Shown one piece after another: positions 1 to 7,787 of a stretch of DNA of 12,170 nucleotides. The stretch lies in assembly GCA_023389535.1 (NCBI GenBank), contig JAEWEH010000073.1:1-12170 (forward strand). The letters are read 5' to 3'. Numbering within the stretch: position 1 is the first letter of the stretch; each line of letters starts with the position of its first letter. The translations under genes and the position numbers were made by a program. The DNA comes from Pseudomonadota bacterium. GTDB taxonomy: Bacteria > Pseudomonadota > Gammaproteobacteria > Burkholderiales > Burkholderiaceae_B. A model generated the notes under the pieces. That model had not been told where the DNA came from. It ran no database searches and saw only the letters and a list, made by a program, of their open reading frames with translations.

Positions 1-567
1 GTCGATCAGCACGGCTTCTGAATGGCCGGCATACAAGATCTGCACTTCCTCGTCGCCGACGGAAAAAGGCGGCCCTTCCATTTGGTCCTGGTCATAATCC
101 AGCGTCAGCAAAAGGCCGCGGTAATCGTCGGGAAGCTGGGCATAAACATGCTGGACATAGCGCTGGCGCATGTCCGCGGGCAGGGCGACCAACGCCGCGC
201 GGTCGTAGACGCCAGTGCAGCCGGCCAAGTCCTGCGGGCCCATGTCGAAGATATCGCCGCAGATCAACTCGATGTTCCTGGCCCGGTAACTGGGGCCGAT
301 AGGCGTAGCCTGGATAGTGGGCTGCAAGTTGTTTTCGTCGAAGAATTGCTCTATGGCAAGCTGGGCCAGTTCTATGCCGATAACTTCGTGGCCTTGCTCA
401 GCCAGCCAGATCATATCCAGCGATTTTCCGCAGAGCGGCACGAATACGCGGCTGCCTGCGGCCAACCCCAAGGTGGGCCAATACTTCTGCAGCAAAGGGG
501 TTACCCGTTGTTGATGAAAATGCGTGCGCCCCTCGCGCCAGCGTTCCAGCCAAAAGTCGGCGTCCAT
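1..567 (-). CDS. tpm: Thiopurine S-methyltransferase, N-terminal 189 residues (3' end outside window)
   Basis: This is a cytoplasmic SAM-dependent methyltransferase of the bacterial TPMT family, which methylates thiopurines and, in several bacteria, selenium or tellurium species. The reading frame is open from an ATG at 567 to the left edge; the family is about 215-220 residues long, so some 30 residues are missing. Visible family hallmarks are the N-terminal [16 protein letters not shown] (residues 4-19), the SAM-binding loop [11 protein letters not shown] (42-52), [15 protein letters not shown] (62-76), an acidic CGDIFD stretch (103-108), [10 protein letters not shown] (121-130) and [19 protein letters not shown] (152-170). 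An AAGGAT ribosome site lies at 577-582, ten bases before the ATG. The gene is divergent from the transporter operon and shows no obvious functional link to it. Family assignment is confident; the natural substrate is not known. Confidence 0.93.
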   Translation of the reverse strand, partial: MDADFWLERWREGRTHFHQQRVTPLLQKYWPTLGLAAGSRVFVPLCGKSLDMIWLAEQGHEVIGIELAQLAIEQFFDENNLQPTIQATPIGPSYRARNIELICGDIFDMGPQDLAGCTGVYDRAALVALPADMRQRYVQHVYAQLPDDYRGLLLTLDYDQDQMEGPPFSVGDEEVQILYAGHSEAVLID

Positions 568-603
568 ATTGAATCCATCCTTATACGACCATCGTGTGCT
601 GAT

Positions 604-609
604 ATTGTA
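604..609 (-). promoter_or_regulatory. Candidate -10 box for tpm
   Basis: On the minus strand this reads TACAAT, one mismatch from the sigma-70 -10 consensus, about 37 bases upstream of the tpm start. No good -35 box lies 16-18 bases further upstream (the position reads AAGGAG), so the promoter is either weak, activator-dependent or elsewhere. Confidence 0.3.
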
Positions 610-721
610 GGATTTTATTCAGTAGCCTCCTTCGTACGCTGCTGCAGGCGCGCGCCACGAAGCTCCCCGTGTACATGGCAGATACGTGTCACGGCTGACG
701 GGTCGGCGGGGCGCCGTGCCT

Positions 722-738
722 CTAAGGGTTTTCCTTAG
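722..738. repeat. Perfect short inverted repeat CTAAGG-N5-CCTTAG
   Basis: Arms CTAAGG (722-727) and CCTTAG (733-738) flank a GTTTT spacer. It lies about 95 bases upstream of the candidate operon promoter. There is no U-run after the hairpin in either direction, so it is not a typical terminator; a protein-binding site is possible. The function is unknown. Confidence 0.4.
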
Positions 739-815
739 GTTCAAATAATCGCCCGGAACAGGGAGCCAATATCCATGCCGCTTTTCGCTGACCCTTCTAG
801 TTTTGGCAATCATCG

Positions 816-838
816 CTAGCAAATATTGAAATTGTTAG
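816..838. promoter_or_regulatory. Imperfect 23-bp dyad, candidate operator of the transporter operon
   Basis: The half-sites CTAnCAAnT (816-824) and AnTTGnTAG (830-838) are inverted copies of each other, with 7 of 9 positions matching. The right half-site covers the predicted -35 box (832-837), a placement typical of an operator. Which regulator would bind is unknown; the nearby LysR-type protein is one candidate. This is inferred from symmetry and position only. Confidence 0.35.
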
Positions 839-860
839 AAGCCAATGCCGTCTCTAGAAT
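832..860 (+). promoter_or_regulatory. Candidate sigma-70 promoter of the transporter/M81 operon
   Basis: A -35 box TTGTTA (832-837) is followed by a 17-base spacer and a -10 box TAGAAT (855-860). These score 4/6 and 5/6 against consensus at ideal spacing. Transcription would start near 867, leaving a leader of about 50 bases before the first ATG at 918. Confidence 0.5.
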
Positions 861-917
861 CTCGCGGATCACGGCTGGGCCTGTCCGCACAGCGCGAATC
901 CGGCAGTAAGGAGTCAA

Positions 918-1859
918 ATGCTTTCGTATACGCTACGGCGCTTACTCATGACCATGCCCGTCATGTTGTTTGTCGCCCTTTTTGTTTTCGGCCTGCTCGA
1001 ACTGGCGCCGGGTGATCCCGCGGCTTTGATGGCGGGGGAGGATGCGACGCAGCAGGATATCGCCCGGATCCGCGATACGCTCGGCCTGGAGAAACCGTTT
1101 GTCCTGCGTTTTGGCGAGTGGCTGTGGGCGGTGGCGCATGGAAGCCTGGGAACCTCATTGTTCACGGGGCTGCCTGTCAGGGACATGATCGTCCAGCGGC
1201 TGGCGCCGACGGTTACGCTCATGCTCATGACCTTGGCGGTTTCCGTGATCGTCGCCATTCCTTGCGGCGCACTGGCCGCCTGGATGCATAACCGCTGGCA
1301 CGACCGCGGCATCATGGTGCTGGCCGTACTGAGCTTTTCGGTTCCATCTTTCGTTGTGGGCTACATGCTGGCCTGGGCGTTCGGACTACAGCTGCGCTGG
1401 TTTCCCGTTCAGGGCTATGTTCCGTTTTCCCAGGGATTCTGGGCATCGCTGCACACGCTTGTGCTGCCCGCCCTGGCTTTGGGCAGTGTGTACATTGCGT
1501 TGATCACCCGCATTACGCGCGCGACTTTGCTTGAGGCGCTCTCGCAGGATTATGTCCGCACCGCGCGGGCCAAGGGTGTAGGCAACCGCAGCATTCTGTT
1601 CCTGCACGCGCTCAAGAACGCGGCGGTGCCGATCGTGACCATCATTGCCAGCGGTGTCGCACTGTTGATCAGCGGCACGGTGGTGACCGAAACCGTCTTC
1701 GCTATTCCGGGCCTGGGTCGCCTGACCGTGGACGCCATTTTGCGCCGCGACTACCCCATTATCCAGGGCGTCATTCTGCTGTTCAGCTTTTCTTATGTAC
1801 TGATCAATCTTGCGGCCGACCTGCTCTACCGCATGTTCGACCCGAGGATCCATTACTGA
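918..1859 (+). CDS. Peptide-type ABC transporter permease (DppB/OppB family)
   Basis: This is an inner-membrane permease subunit of the dipeptide/oligopeptide/nickel importer class, 313 residues, the usual length. It has an N-terminal transmembrane segment (about 11-30) followed by a periplasmic stretch starting PGDPAA, as in DppB. Further hydrophobic segments lie near 98-121, 132-155, 176-197, 235-255 and 281-303, six in total. The cytoplasmic EAA loop that docks the ATPase is at about 206-226 (EALSQDYVRTARAKG), followed by the family motifs TVVTETVFAIPGLG (254-267) and RRDYPIIQG (276-284). The ATG has an AAGGAG site at 908-913 with a 4-base spacer. It is the first gene of the operon; its TGA overlaps the next ATG by one base, which suggests translational coupling. 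The transported compound cannot be told from sequence. Confidence 0.93.
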   Translation: MLSYTLRRLLMTMPVMLFVALFVFGLLELAPGDPAALMAGEDATQQDIARIRDTLGLEKPFVLRFGEWLWAVAHGSLGTSLFTGLPVRDMIVQRLAPTVTLMLMTLAVSVIVAIPCGALAAWMHNRWHDRGIMVLAVLSFSVPSFVVGYMLAWAFGLQLRWFPVQGYVPFSQGFWASLHTLVLPALALGSVYIALITRITRATLLEALSQDYVRTARAKGVGNRSILFLHALKNAAVPIVTIIASGVALLISGTVVTETVFAIPGLGRLTVDAILRRDYPIIQGVILLFSFSYVLINLAADLLYRMFDPRIHY

Positions 1860-2692
1860 TGAACCGAACCATGCATTTTCTTCGCCAGTATCCAACTGTG
1901 GCGGTAGGGGGCGCGCTGATCCTGGCCTTGGCCCTGATGGCCGTTCTTGCCCCCTGGCTGGGCACGGTGGACCCTGCCGCGTTGTCGCCCATTCATCGTA
2001 CACGGGCGCCCAATGAACAATTCTGGTTTGGCACCGACCTGCTGGGGCGGGACGTCTATTCCCGCGTCATCTATGGTGCGCGTGTTTCCCTGATTGTGGG
2101 CTTTTCGGTCGCTTTCCTGGCGACGGTGATTGGCGTGGCCATCGGCCTGGTGTCGGGCTTCGTTCGCTGGATCGATGCCATCGCCATGCGCATCATGGAC
2201 GGCGTGATGTCGATTCCCACCATATTGCTTGCGATTGCCCTGATTGCATTGACCCAGGGCTCCATGAAAAACGTGATCATCGCCATCACGATCGCCGAGA
2301 TCCCGCGAGTCGTCCGGCTCGTGCGTGGGGTGGTGCTTTCCCTGCGCGAACAGCCGTATATCGAAGCCGCCGTCGCTGCGGGTGCAGGTCCCGGCCGTAT
2401 CGTACTGCGTCACATTTTCCCCAACACCATTGCCGCCCTGACCGTGCAGGCTACGTATATCTGCGGCGTGGCCATTCTGGCGGAAGCCAGCCTGTCATTC
2501 ATCGGCGCCGGCGTGCCGCCTGCAACACCATCGTGGGGCAATATCATGGCCGAAGGCAGGGCGCTTTGGCAGATCAAGCCTTATCTGATTGCTTTCCCCG
2601 CCCTGTTTCTATCGATCGCCATCCTGGGCATCAATATGCTGGGTGACGGCTTGCGCGATGCGCTCGATCCTCGCATGGCCAAAAGGATCTAA
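1859..2692 (+). CDS. Peptide-type ABC transporter permease (DppC/OppC family)
   Basis: This is the second inner-membrane permease, 277 residues, which should pair with the DppB-like subunit to form the channel. After the first membrane helix (about 14-34) comes the DppC hallmark FGTDLLGRDVYSRVIYGARV (57-76). The EAA loop is at about 169-189 (EAAVAAGAGPGRIVLRHIFPN), followed by LSFIGAGVPPATPSWG (212-227) and the C-terminal NMLGDGLRDALDPR (259-272). The start codon overlaps the previous stop as TGATG, and a GAGGAT site lies at 1844-1849. An alternative ATG at 1871 is possible but the first one is better placed. The stop is three bases before the ATPase ATG. Specificity is unknown. Confidence 0.93.
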   Translation: MNRTMHFLRQYPTVAVGGALILALALMAVLAPWLGTVDPAALSPIHRTRAPNEQFWFGTDLLGRDVYSRVIYGARVSLIVGFSVAFLATVIGVAIGLVSGFVRWIDAIAMRIMDGVMSIPTILLAIALIALTQGSMKNVIIAITIAEIPRVVRLVRGVVLSLREQPYIEAAVAAGAGPGRIVLRHIFPNTIAALTVQATYICGVAILAEASLSFIGAGVPPATPSWGNIMAEGRALWQIKPYLIAFPALFLSIAILGINMLGDGLRDALDPRMAKRI

Positions 2693-2695
2693 ACC

Positions 2696-4576
2696 ATGAG
2701 CGCAACTTCCATCAACTCCGCCCGCCGCGTCCTCGATGTATCGGATGTCTCGGTGGTTTTCGGTCGCGGCGAAAACACCTTCACGGCAGTCAGATCGCTT
2801 AACCTGCATGTGGATCGGGGCGAAACGCTGGCCATTGTGGGCGAGTCGGGCTCGGGAAAGTCAGTGACCTCCCTGGCCATCATGCGGCTGGTCGAGTTCG
2901 GAGGCGGGCGCGTCGCCAGCGGCAACATGACCTTCCACGCGCGGGACGGCAGCCGGGTTGACTTGCTCGCCGCTACGGAAGAGACCATGCGGTCCATGCG
3001 TGGCGCGGATATCAGCATGATATTCCAGGAGCCCATGACCTCCCTGAATCCGGTGCTCACCGTCGGCTTCCAGATTACCGAGGCGATACGACTGCATCAG
3101 CAGTGTGATGCGAAGGGCGCGCATGCGGCGGCAAGGCGGATACTGGATCAGGTTCGTATTCCGGATGCGCTGGCCATCATGAAGCGCTATCCGCACGAGC
3201 TTTCGGGCGGCATGCGGCAACGTGTGATGATCGCCATGGCCTTGTCGTGCCGGCCGGCGCTGCTGATCGCCGACGAGCCGACGACCGCGCTGGATGTCAC
3301 CATACAGGCCCAGATACTGGGCTTGATCAAAGAGCTTCAGCACGAGATGGACATGGGCGTCATTTTCATCACGCACGACATGGGCGTTGTCGCGGAAGTC
3401 GCCGATCGGGTAATGGTGATGCGCAAAGGCGATGTCGTCGAGAACAATGACGTGCATGGCTTGTTCAATGCGCCACACCATCCCTATACCAAGGCGCTGA
3501 TGGCCGCCGCCCCCCGGCTGGGCGCCATGCGGGGGACTCGCGCTCCGGCCCGCTTCGACCTGCTGGATACTGAGGCGTCGGCGAAGGACACGCAATCAGC
3601 GTCGGCTGCGCAGCCAGGGCCGAACTCTGACACCGGCCCATCCAGCGATGTGATTCTGCGCGTGCGAGATCTCGTTACGCGCTTCGATGTGCGTGGCGGT
3701 TTCTTTTCGCGGGTAAAGCGCAAGGTGCACGCTGTCGAGAAAGTCAGCTTCGACCTGCACGCCGGCGAAACGCTTGCGCTGGTGGGTGAATCCGGCTGCG
3801 GCAAGACGACCACAGGCCGTTCGTTGATGCACCTTACTCCCGCCTTTGGCGGACAAATCGAGTTCGACGGCAAAGTGTTGAACCCCGCCGATCCCCAGGC
3901 GATGCGCCATTTGCGTCGCAATATGCAGTTCGTGTTCCAAGATCCTTTCGCCTCGCTGAACCCGCGCATGCGCATCGGCGAAAGCATCAAGGAACCCATG
4001 GTGATTCACGGCCTGCACAGTGGAGCTGCGGCAGACCGGCGCGTCGGCGAGCTGCTCGAACGTGTCGGCCTGGACGCCGCGATGGCCAGGCGCTGGCCGC
4101 ATGAATTCTCCGGCGGGCAAAGACAGCGCATCTGCATTGCGCGTGCGCTCTCAGTCAACCCCAAGGTCTTGATCGCGGACGAATCGGTTTCCGCGCTGGA
4201 CGTATCGATACAGGCGCAAATCGTCAATCTGCTGATCGACTTGCAGCGGGAAATGGGCATGGCCTATCTGTTCATTTCGCACGATATGGCCGTTGTCGAG
4301 CGCGTGAGCCACCGGGTCGCGGTCATGTACCTGGGCCAGATCGTTGAAATCGGATCGCGCCAGATGATTTTCGAAAATCCGCAACATCCTTATACGCGGA
4401 AGCTGATGCAGGCGGTGCCGGTAACGGATCCTTCCGCGCGTCGCGCCAAGATGCTTGAAGTCAGTGATATTCCCAGTCCTGTTCGCGATCTCGGCGATGA
4501 GCCGGAAGTGAAAGCGCTGGTGCAAGTAGGTGAAGGCCACTATGTGGCACAACATTCAATAGGCGGCGCATATTGA
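2696..4576 (+). CDS. Fused double ATP-binding subunit of the peptide ABC transporter (DppD-DppF / GsiA-like)
   Basis: This cytoplasmic protein of 626 residues carries two complete ABC ATPase domains in one chain, as in GsiA and YejF, and powers the two permeases. Domain 1 has Walker A GESGSGKS (49-56), signature LSGGMRQR (169-176) and Walker [11 protein letters not shown] with the catalytic pair D193/E194. A low-complexity linker near residues 296-319 leads to domain 2, with Walker A GESGCGKT (364-371), signature FSGGQRQR (471-478) and Walker [11 protein letters not shown] (D495/E496). Each domain also ends with the peptide-transporter tail motif ([18 protein letters not shown]). The Pro usually found after the Walker B Glu is Ser in domain 2; the catalytic residues are intact, so both sites should hydrolyse ATP. 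An AAAGGA site lies at 2682-2687. The next gene's true start lies 26 bases beyond the stop. Confidence 0.94.
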   Translation: MSATSINSARRVLDVSDVSVVFGRGENTFTAVRSLNLHVDRGETLAIVGESGSGKSVTSLAIMRLVEFGGGRVASGNMTFHARDGSRVDLLAATEETMRSMRGADISMIFQEPMTSLNPVLTVGFQITEAIRLHQQCDAKGAHAAARRILDQVRIPDALAIMKRYPHELSGGMRQRVMIAMALSCRPALLIADEPTTALDVTIQAQILGLIKELQHEMDMGVIFITHDMGVVAEVADRVMVMRKGDVVENNDVHGLFNAPHHPYTKALMAAAPRLGAMRGTRAPARFDLLDTEASAKDTQSASAAQPGPNSDTGPSSDVILRVRDLVTRFDVRGGFFSRVKRKVHAVEKVSFDLHAGETLALVGESGCGKTTTGRSLMHLTPAFGGQIEFDGKVLNPADPQAMRHLRRNMQFVFQDPFASLNPRMRIGESIKEPMVIHGLHSGAAADRRVGELLERVGLDAAMARRWPHEFSGGQRQRICIARALSVNPKVLIADESVSALDVSIQAQIVNLLIDLQREMGMAYLFISHDMAVVERVSHRVAVMYLGQIVEIGSRQMIFENPQHPYTRKLMQAVPVTDPSARRAKMLEVSDIPSPVRDLGDEPEVKALVQVGEGHYVAQHSIGGAY

Positions 4577-4590
4577 ACGCCGCCAATTCC

Positions 4591-4596
4591 AAGGAG
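4591..4596 (+). promoter_or_regulatory. Ribosome binding site that decides the start of the binding-protein gene
   Basis: AAGGAG sits six bases before the ATG at 4603. The frame is also open from a TTG at 4573, but that codon overlaps the ATPase stop, has no ribosome site and would place ten extra residues ahead of a well-formed twin-arginine signal peptide. The ATG at 4603 is therefore preferred. Confidence 0.75.
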
Positions 4597-4602
4597 CTCG
4601 TT

Positions 4603-6195
4603 ATGGATCGTAGACAATTTCTCTTGACTTCGTCGGCATCGCTAGCCGCCCTGAGCCTGCCGGGGATGTCTTGGGCGAAGCAGGCCAAGACTGTTTTCCG
4701 TTGGGTGCCGCAAACCGATCTGACTCTGCTCGATCCCACGTTCACCACGGCGGCGGTCACGCAAGGCCATGGCCAGTTGGTGTTCGATACCTTGTATGGC
4801 CTGGATTCCCAGTATCTGCCGCATCCCCAGATGGCTGCGGGCCACACCACCGAGAACGACGGGCTGCTGTGGAAAATCACGATGCGAGACGGCCTGCGTT
4901 TCCATGATGGTTCGCCCGTGCGCGCCGCCGACGTCGTCGCCAGCATCCGGCGCTGGGCCAAGCGCGACCTGATGGGCCGTTCCCTGATGCAGTCCACGCA
5001 AGAATTGTCAGCCCTGGATGACCAGACCATACAGTTCAAGCTGTCGAAGCAATTCCCGTTGATCCTGAACGCCTTGGGCCGCCAATCCGGGATGATGGCG
5101 GCCATTATGCCGGAGCGCCTGGCCAATCTTCCCGATACGTCGGGCGTGCAAGAAATGGTGGGCAGCGGTCCCTTCAAATTCCAGGCGGATAAATGGGTGT
5201 CCGGGTCGCGCGTGGTGTATGAAAAGTTCGCCGACTACGCGCCGCGCAAGGACAGCATGGCGCCCGATTTTTCCGCTGGGCCGAAGGTCGCGCACGTCGA
5301 TGGTGTCGTCTGGAACATCATTCCCGACCGTGCAACCGCGATCGCTGCCTTGCAAGCGAATGAAGTCGATGGTGTGGAGATGGTCGATACCGACTTCCTG
5401 CCCGTCTTGCGCAATGATCCCAACATCAAGCTGGTCAAGCGCAGCCTGCCGACCATAGGTGTCATGCGTTTCAATCATCTGCATGCTCCCTTCAACAATG
5501 TCGAGATCCGGCGTGCCGTGCAGAGCGTGGTGAACCAGACTGAATACATGACGGCGATCAATGGTGCGGATTTCCCCGAATTCTGGAGCGATCAATGCGG
5601 CGTGTTCGTGCCGGGCTCGCCCATGAGCAGCGACGCGGGCATGGAAAAGCTGACGGGTAAGCGGGATATCGAAAAGGCGCGTGCCGCCATCAAGGCGGCC
5701 GGCTACAACGGCGAGAAAGTCGTATTGCTCGATCCTGTCGACTTCCCGAGCTGGCACGCCGCCGCGCTGGTGACGGCCGATCTGTTCAAGCGCCTGGGCT
5801 TCAACCTGGACGTGCAAACCGTGGATTGGGGGACCGCCGTACAGCGCCGCAACAGCAAGGAGCCGGTGAGCAACGGCGGCTGGAGCGTGGCGTTCACCGG
5901 CAATACCGGTCCGAATAACCTCGATCCCGCGGGCCATCTTGCTTTGCGGGGCAATGGTGAAAAGGCCTGGTTCGGCTGGCCCACCAGCGAGAAGATCGAG
6001 AAACTGCGCATGGATTGGTTCAACGCCCCTGATTTTGAGGCTCAGAAGGCTATCTGCCGCGAGATTCAACTGCAGGTGTTCGAGGACGTTCCCTACATTC
6101 CGCTGGGTGCTAGCTACCCCGTTACGGCGCTGCGCAAAGAGTGGCAGGATTTCCAGCCGCAGATTTCGCTGTTCTATACCGTGAAGAAGGCATAA
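4603..6195 (+). CDS. Extracytoplasmic substrate-binding protein of the peptide/nickel type (SBP family 5)
   Basis: This is the periplasmic receptor that delivers substrate to the importer, 530 residues, normal for the DppA/OppA family (SBP_bac_5). The N-terminus MDRRQFLLTSSA has a twin-arginine pair (3-4) followed by F-L, then a hydrophobic stretch and a likely cleavage site after SWA (25) or KQA (28). This points to Tat export of a folded protein. No lipobox cysteine is present, so it should be soluble. Family features include WVPQTDLTLLDPTF near the mature N-terminus, the DGLRFHDGSPVRAADVVASI block, GSGPFKF, and RAVQSVVNQTEYM. It is the fourth gene of the operon; 17 bases separate its stop from the peptidase ATG. 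Ligand class (peptide, amino-acid derivative, opine or other) cannot be settled from sequence. Confidence 0.92.
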   Translation: MDRRQFLLTSSASLAALSLPGMSWAKQAKTVFRWVPQTDLTLLDPTFTTAAVTQGHGQLVFDTLYGLDSQYLPHPQMAAGHTTENDGLLWKITMRDGLRFHDGSPVRAADVVASIRRWAKRDLMGRSLMQSTQELSALDDQTIQFKLSKQFPLILNALGRQSGMMAAIMPERLANLPDTSGVQEMVGSGPFKFQADKWVSGSRVVYEKFADYAPRKDSMAPDFSAGPKVAHVDGVVWNIIPDRATAIAALQANEVDGVEMVDTDFLPVLRNDPNIKLVKRSLPTIGVMRFNHLHAPFNNVEIRRAVQSVVNQTEYMTAINGADFPEFWSDQCGVFVPGSPMSSDAGMEKLTGKRDIEKARAAIKAAGYNGEKVVLLDPVDFPSWHAAALVTADLFKRLGFNLDVQTVDWGTAVQRRNSKEPVSNGGWSVAFTGNTGPNNLDPAGHLALRGNGEKAWFGWPTSEKIEKLRMDWFNAPDFEAQKAICREIQLQVFEDVPYIPLGASYPVTALRKEWQDFQPQISLFYTVKKA

Positions 6196-6212
6196 GCGTG
6201 CAAGGAGGCGGT

Positions 6213-7787
6213 ATGAATGGATTGGGGCCACGTGTGGCAATTCTGGGGTTCCATCTAGAGGCCAACGCGTTCGCGCCGCCTTCGGAAAAGGGTGACTTTA
6301 TTGCCCAGTGCTGGGAAGAGGGCGACGCCATCTCGGGGCTGGCGCGCAGCGTCAGCCATCTACCTGCCGAGATCCCGGGCTTTTATCAGCGCATGGACGC
6401 GCTGGGGGACTGGACGCCGGTGCCGTTGATCGTGGTGGGAGCGCCCCCGGGGGGGCCGGCGACGGCCGAAGTCTGGGCCGAGTTCCTCGCGCAAGTCCAG
6501 TCCCGTTTGCGTGCCGCCGGCGCCGTGGACGGGGTGTATATCGCGAACCATGGTGCGTCATCGGCTGTTGGCGTGGATGATACCGAGGCGCAGCTTGCGG
6601 CCAGCGTTCGCTCGCTGGTGGGCCCCGATATTCCCGTGATTGCGACGCATGACCTGCACTGCAACGTCTCGGAGGAAACCGTTGCCCATCTGGACGCACT
6701 GATCAGCTACCGTACCAATCCCCACGTGGATCAGCGCGAGCGGGCGGCCGAGGCTGCCGATCTGCTGCACGAAGTGTTTGCCGGCGAGCGCCTGGTGGCC
6801 GCTTATGTGCGCCTGCCCATTACGCCGCCTTCCGTCACGCTGTCCACGGTCAGCGGGCCGTACGCCGATGCCGTGCGCTGGGCTGAAGCCATGATACAGC
6901 CCAAGGGGCGGGGCCCTATCGCCGCGGTATCGGCGGCCGCCGGTTTCGTCTTTTCGGATCTTCCCAAGTGCGGTATGACCATTACCGTCACCGCACGTCG
7001 TGATCTGGCTGCGGCGCGGCGTGCCGCGCTGGAGCTGGCCCGCGCGATGTGGGCGGAGCGTTCGCGGTATGTGGCCAATACCATAGACGTAGCCCGTGCG
7101 GTGGAACTGGCGACTCGGGCCGATCAGCCCTTGCTTTTTGCCGATGTCGCCGATAATCCTGGCGGCGGCGGGGGCGGCAATACGACCTGGCTGCTCGAGG
7201 CTTTCGATCGAGCACGGGTGCCTGGGGTAATGCTAGGCGTATTTGTTGCGCCGGACGTGGCTGCGCAGGCGCACCAGGTGGGGATAGGCGGGGAATTCCT
7301 TGCAGTGTTCAACCCTCGCGCAGGGGACTACACGGGCCGCTACGAAGCGCGCGCCCGCGTCTTGCGTCTGAGCGACGGCCACGGCACCGGGCGCCGTGGT
7401 ATCTTGCGCGGTCGCAAATTCACGTTGGGAGCCAGCGCGTTGATTGAGCTGTGCGATTCCGGCATGCAAGTCTTGGTGGGAAGCCTGCGGCGTCAATTGG
7501 CCGAGCCGGCGATGCTGGAGATGCACGGTGTGGACATTTCGCGGCTGCGCATCTTGATCGTGAAGAGCCGTGGGCATTATCGTGCGGGATTCGACGAATT
7601 CTTCCCGAATGACCGGATACACGACGTCGATAGCCCGGGCCTGACCACGCCGAACCTGTCGCAAATCCATTTCAAGCGCCTTCCGCGGCCTGTCTGGCCA
7701 CTTGAAAAGGAGGCTACCTGGATTGAGCCGGACTGGGCTTCCAGCTTGGGGCCTGATCCGCATACAGGTCTTCAATGCGCCGGATGA
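6213..7787 (+). CDS. M81 family metallopeptidase (MlrC-type; DUF1485 + MlrC C-terminal domain)
   Basis: This is a predicted cytoplasmic zinc-dependent hydrolase of 524 residues with no signal peptide. MlrC, the named family member, degrades linearised microcystin peptides; most relatives have unknown substrates. Visible hallmarks are GFHLEANAFAP (12-22, with the conserved Glu16), NHGA (112-115), THDLHCN (145-151) and YRTNPHVDQ (166-174). D147, H149 and H171 have the D-x-H plus His-22-later spacing expected for the MlrC zinc ligands. The C-terminal domain shows DVADNPGGGGGGNTT (311-325), VKSRGHYRAGF (450-460), DSPGLTT (473-479) and LPRPVWPL (490-497). The ATG at 6213 has AAGGAGG at 6202-6208, so upstream in-frame starts are rejected. 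The last 27 residues extend past the conserved end, and the gene overlaps the opposing LysR gene by 74 bases. Its place in the operon suggests that it hydrolyses the imported compound; this is inference. Confidence 0.9.
   Translation: MNGLGPRVAILGFHLEANAFAPPSEKGDFIAQCWEEGDAISGLARSVSHLPAEIPGFYQRMDALGDWTPVPLIVVGAPPGGPATAEVWAEFLAQVQSRLRAAGAVDGVYIANHGASSAVGVDDTEAQLAASVRSLVGPDIPVIATHDLHCNVSEETVAHLDALISYRTNPHVDQRERAAEAADLLHEVFAGERLVAAYVRLPITPPSVTLSTVSGPYADAVRWAEAMIQPKGRGPIAAVSAAAGFVFSDLPKCGMTITVTARRDLAAARRAALELARAMWAERSRYVANTIDVARAVELATRADQPLLFADVADNPGGGGGGNTTWLLEAFDRARVPGVMLGVFVAPDVAAQAHQVGIGGEFLAVFNPRAGDYTGRYEARARVLRLSDGHGTGRRGILRGRKFTLGASALIELCDSGMQVLVGSLRRQLAEPAMLEMHGVDISRLRILIVKSRGHYRAGFDEFFPNDRIHDVDSPGLTTPNLSQIHFKRLPRPVWPLEKEATWIEPDWASSLGPDPHTGLQCAG

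Larger units (their letters stand above)
568..917. other. Divergent intergenic region between tpm and the transporter operon
   Basis: These 350 bases lie between two divergent start codons. Short open frames exist (for example 619-822 on the minus strand), but none has a convincing ribosome site together with a recognisable protein. The segment is locally more AT-rich at 575-620 and 785-860, where the candidate promoters sit. It contains a perfect 6-bp inverted repeat (722-738), an imperfect 23-bp dyad (816-838) and a good sigma-70-like promoter (832-860). No RNA gene or riboswitch was recognised. Confidence 0.6.

Noticed and set aside
22..738. A 238-residue open frame on the plus strand
   Set aside because: It lies antisense to the clearly recognisable tpm gene, has no family resemblance, and lacks a ribosome site. 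It is a by-product of GC-rich codon use.
619..822. Possible 67-residue small protein on the minus strand in the divergent intergenic region
   Set aside because: It has no ribosome site, a basic low-information sequence, and overlaps the inverted repeat at 722-738. It is more likely non-coding.
803..829. Alternative promoter using TTGGCA (803-808) as the -35 box
   Set aside because: No acceptable -10 hexamer is found at 16-18 bases; the TATTGA nearby gives only 15. The 832-860 promoter fits better.
5008..6240. A 410-residue open frame on the minus strand
   Set aside because: It is antisense to the substrate-binding protein gene, whose motifs and ribosome site are strong. The composition (rich in His, Arg and Gly) is typical of a shadow frame.
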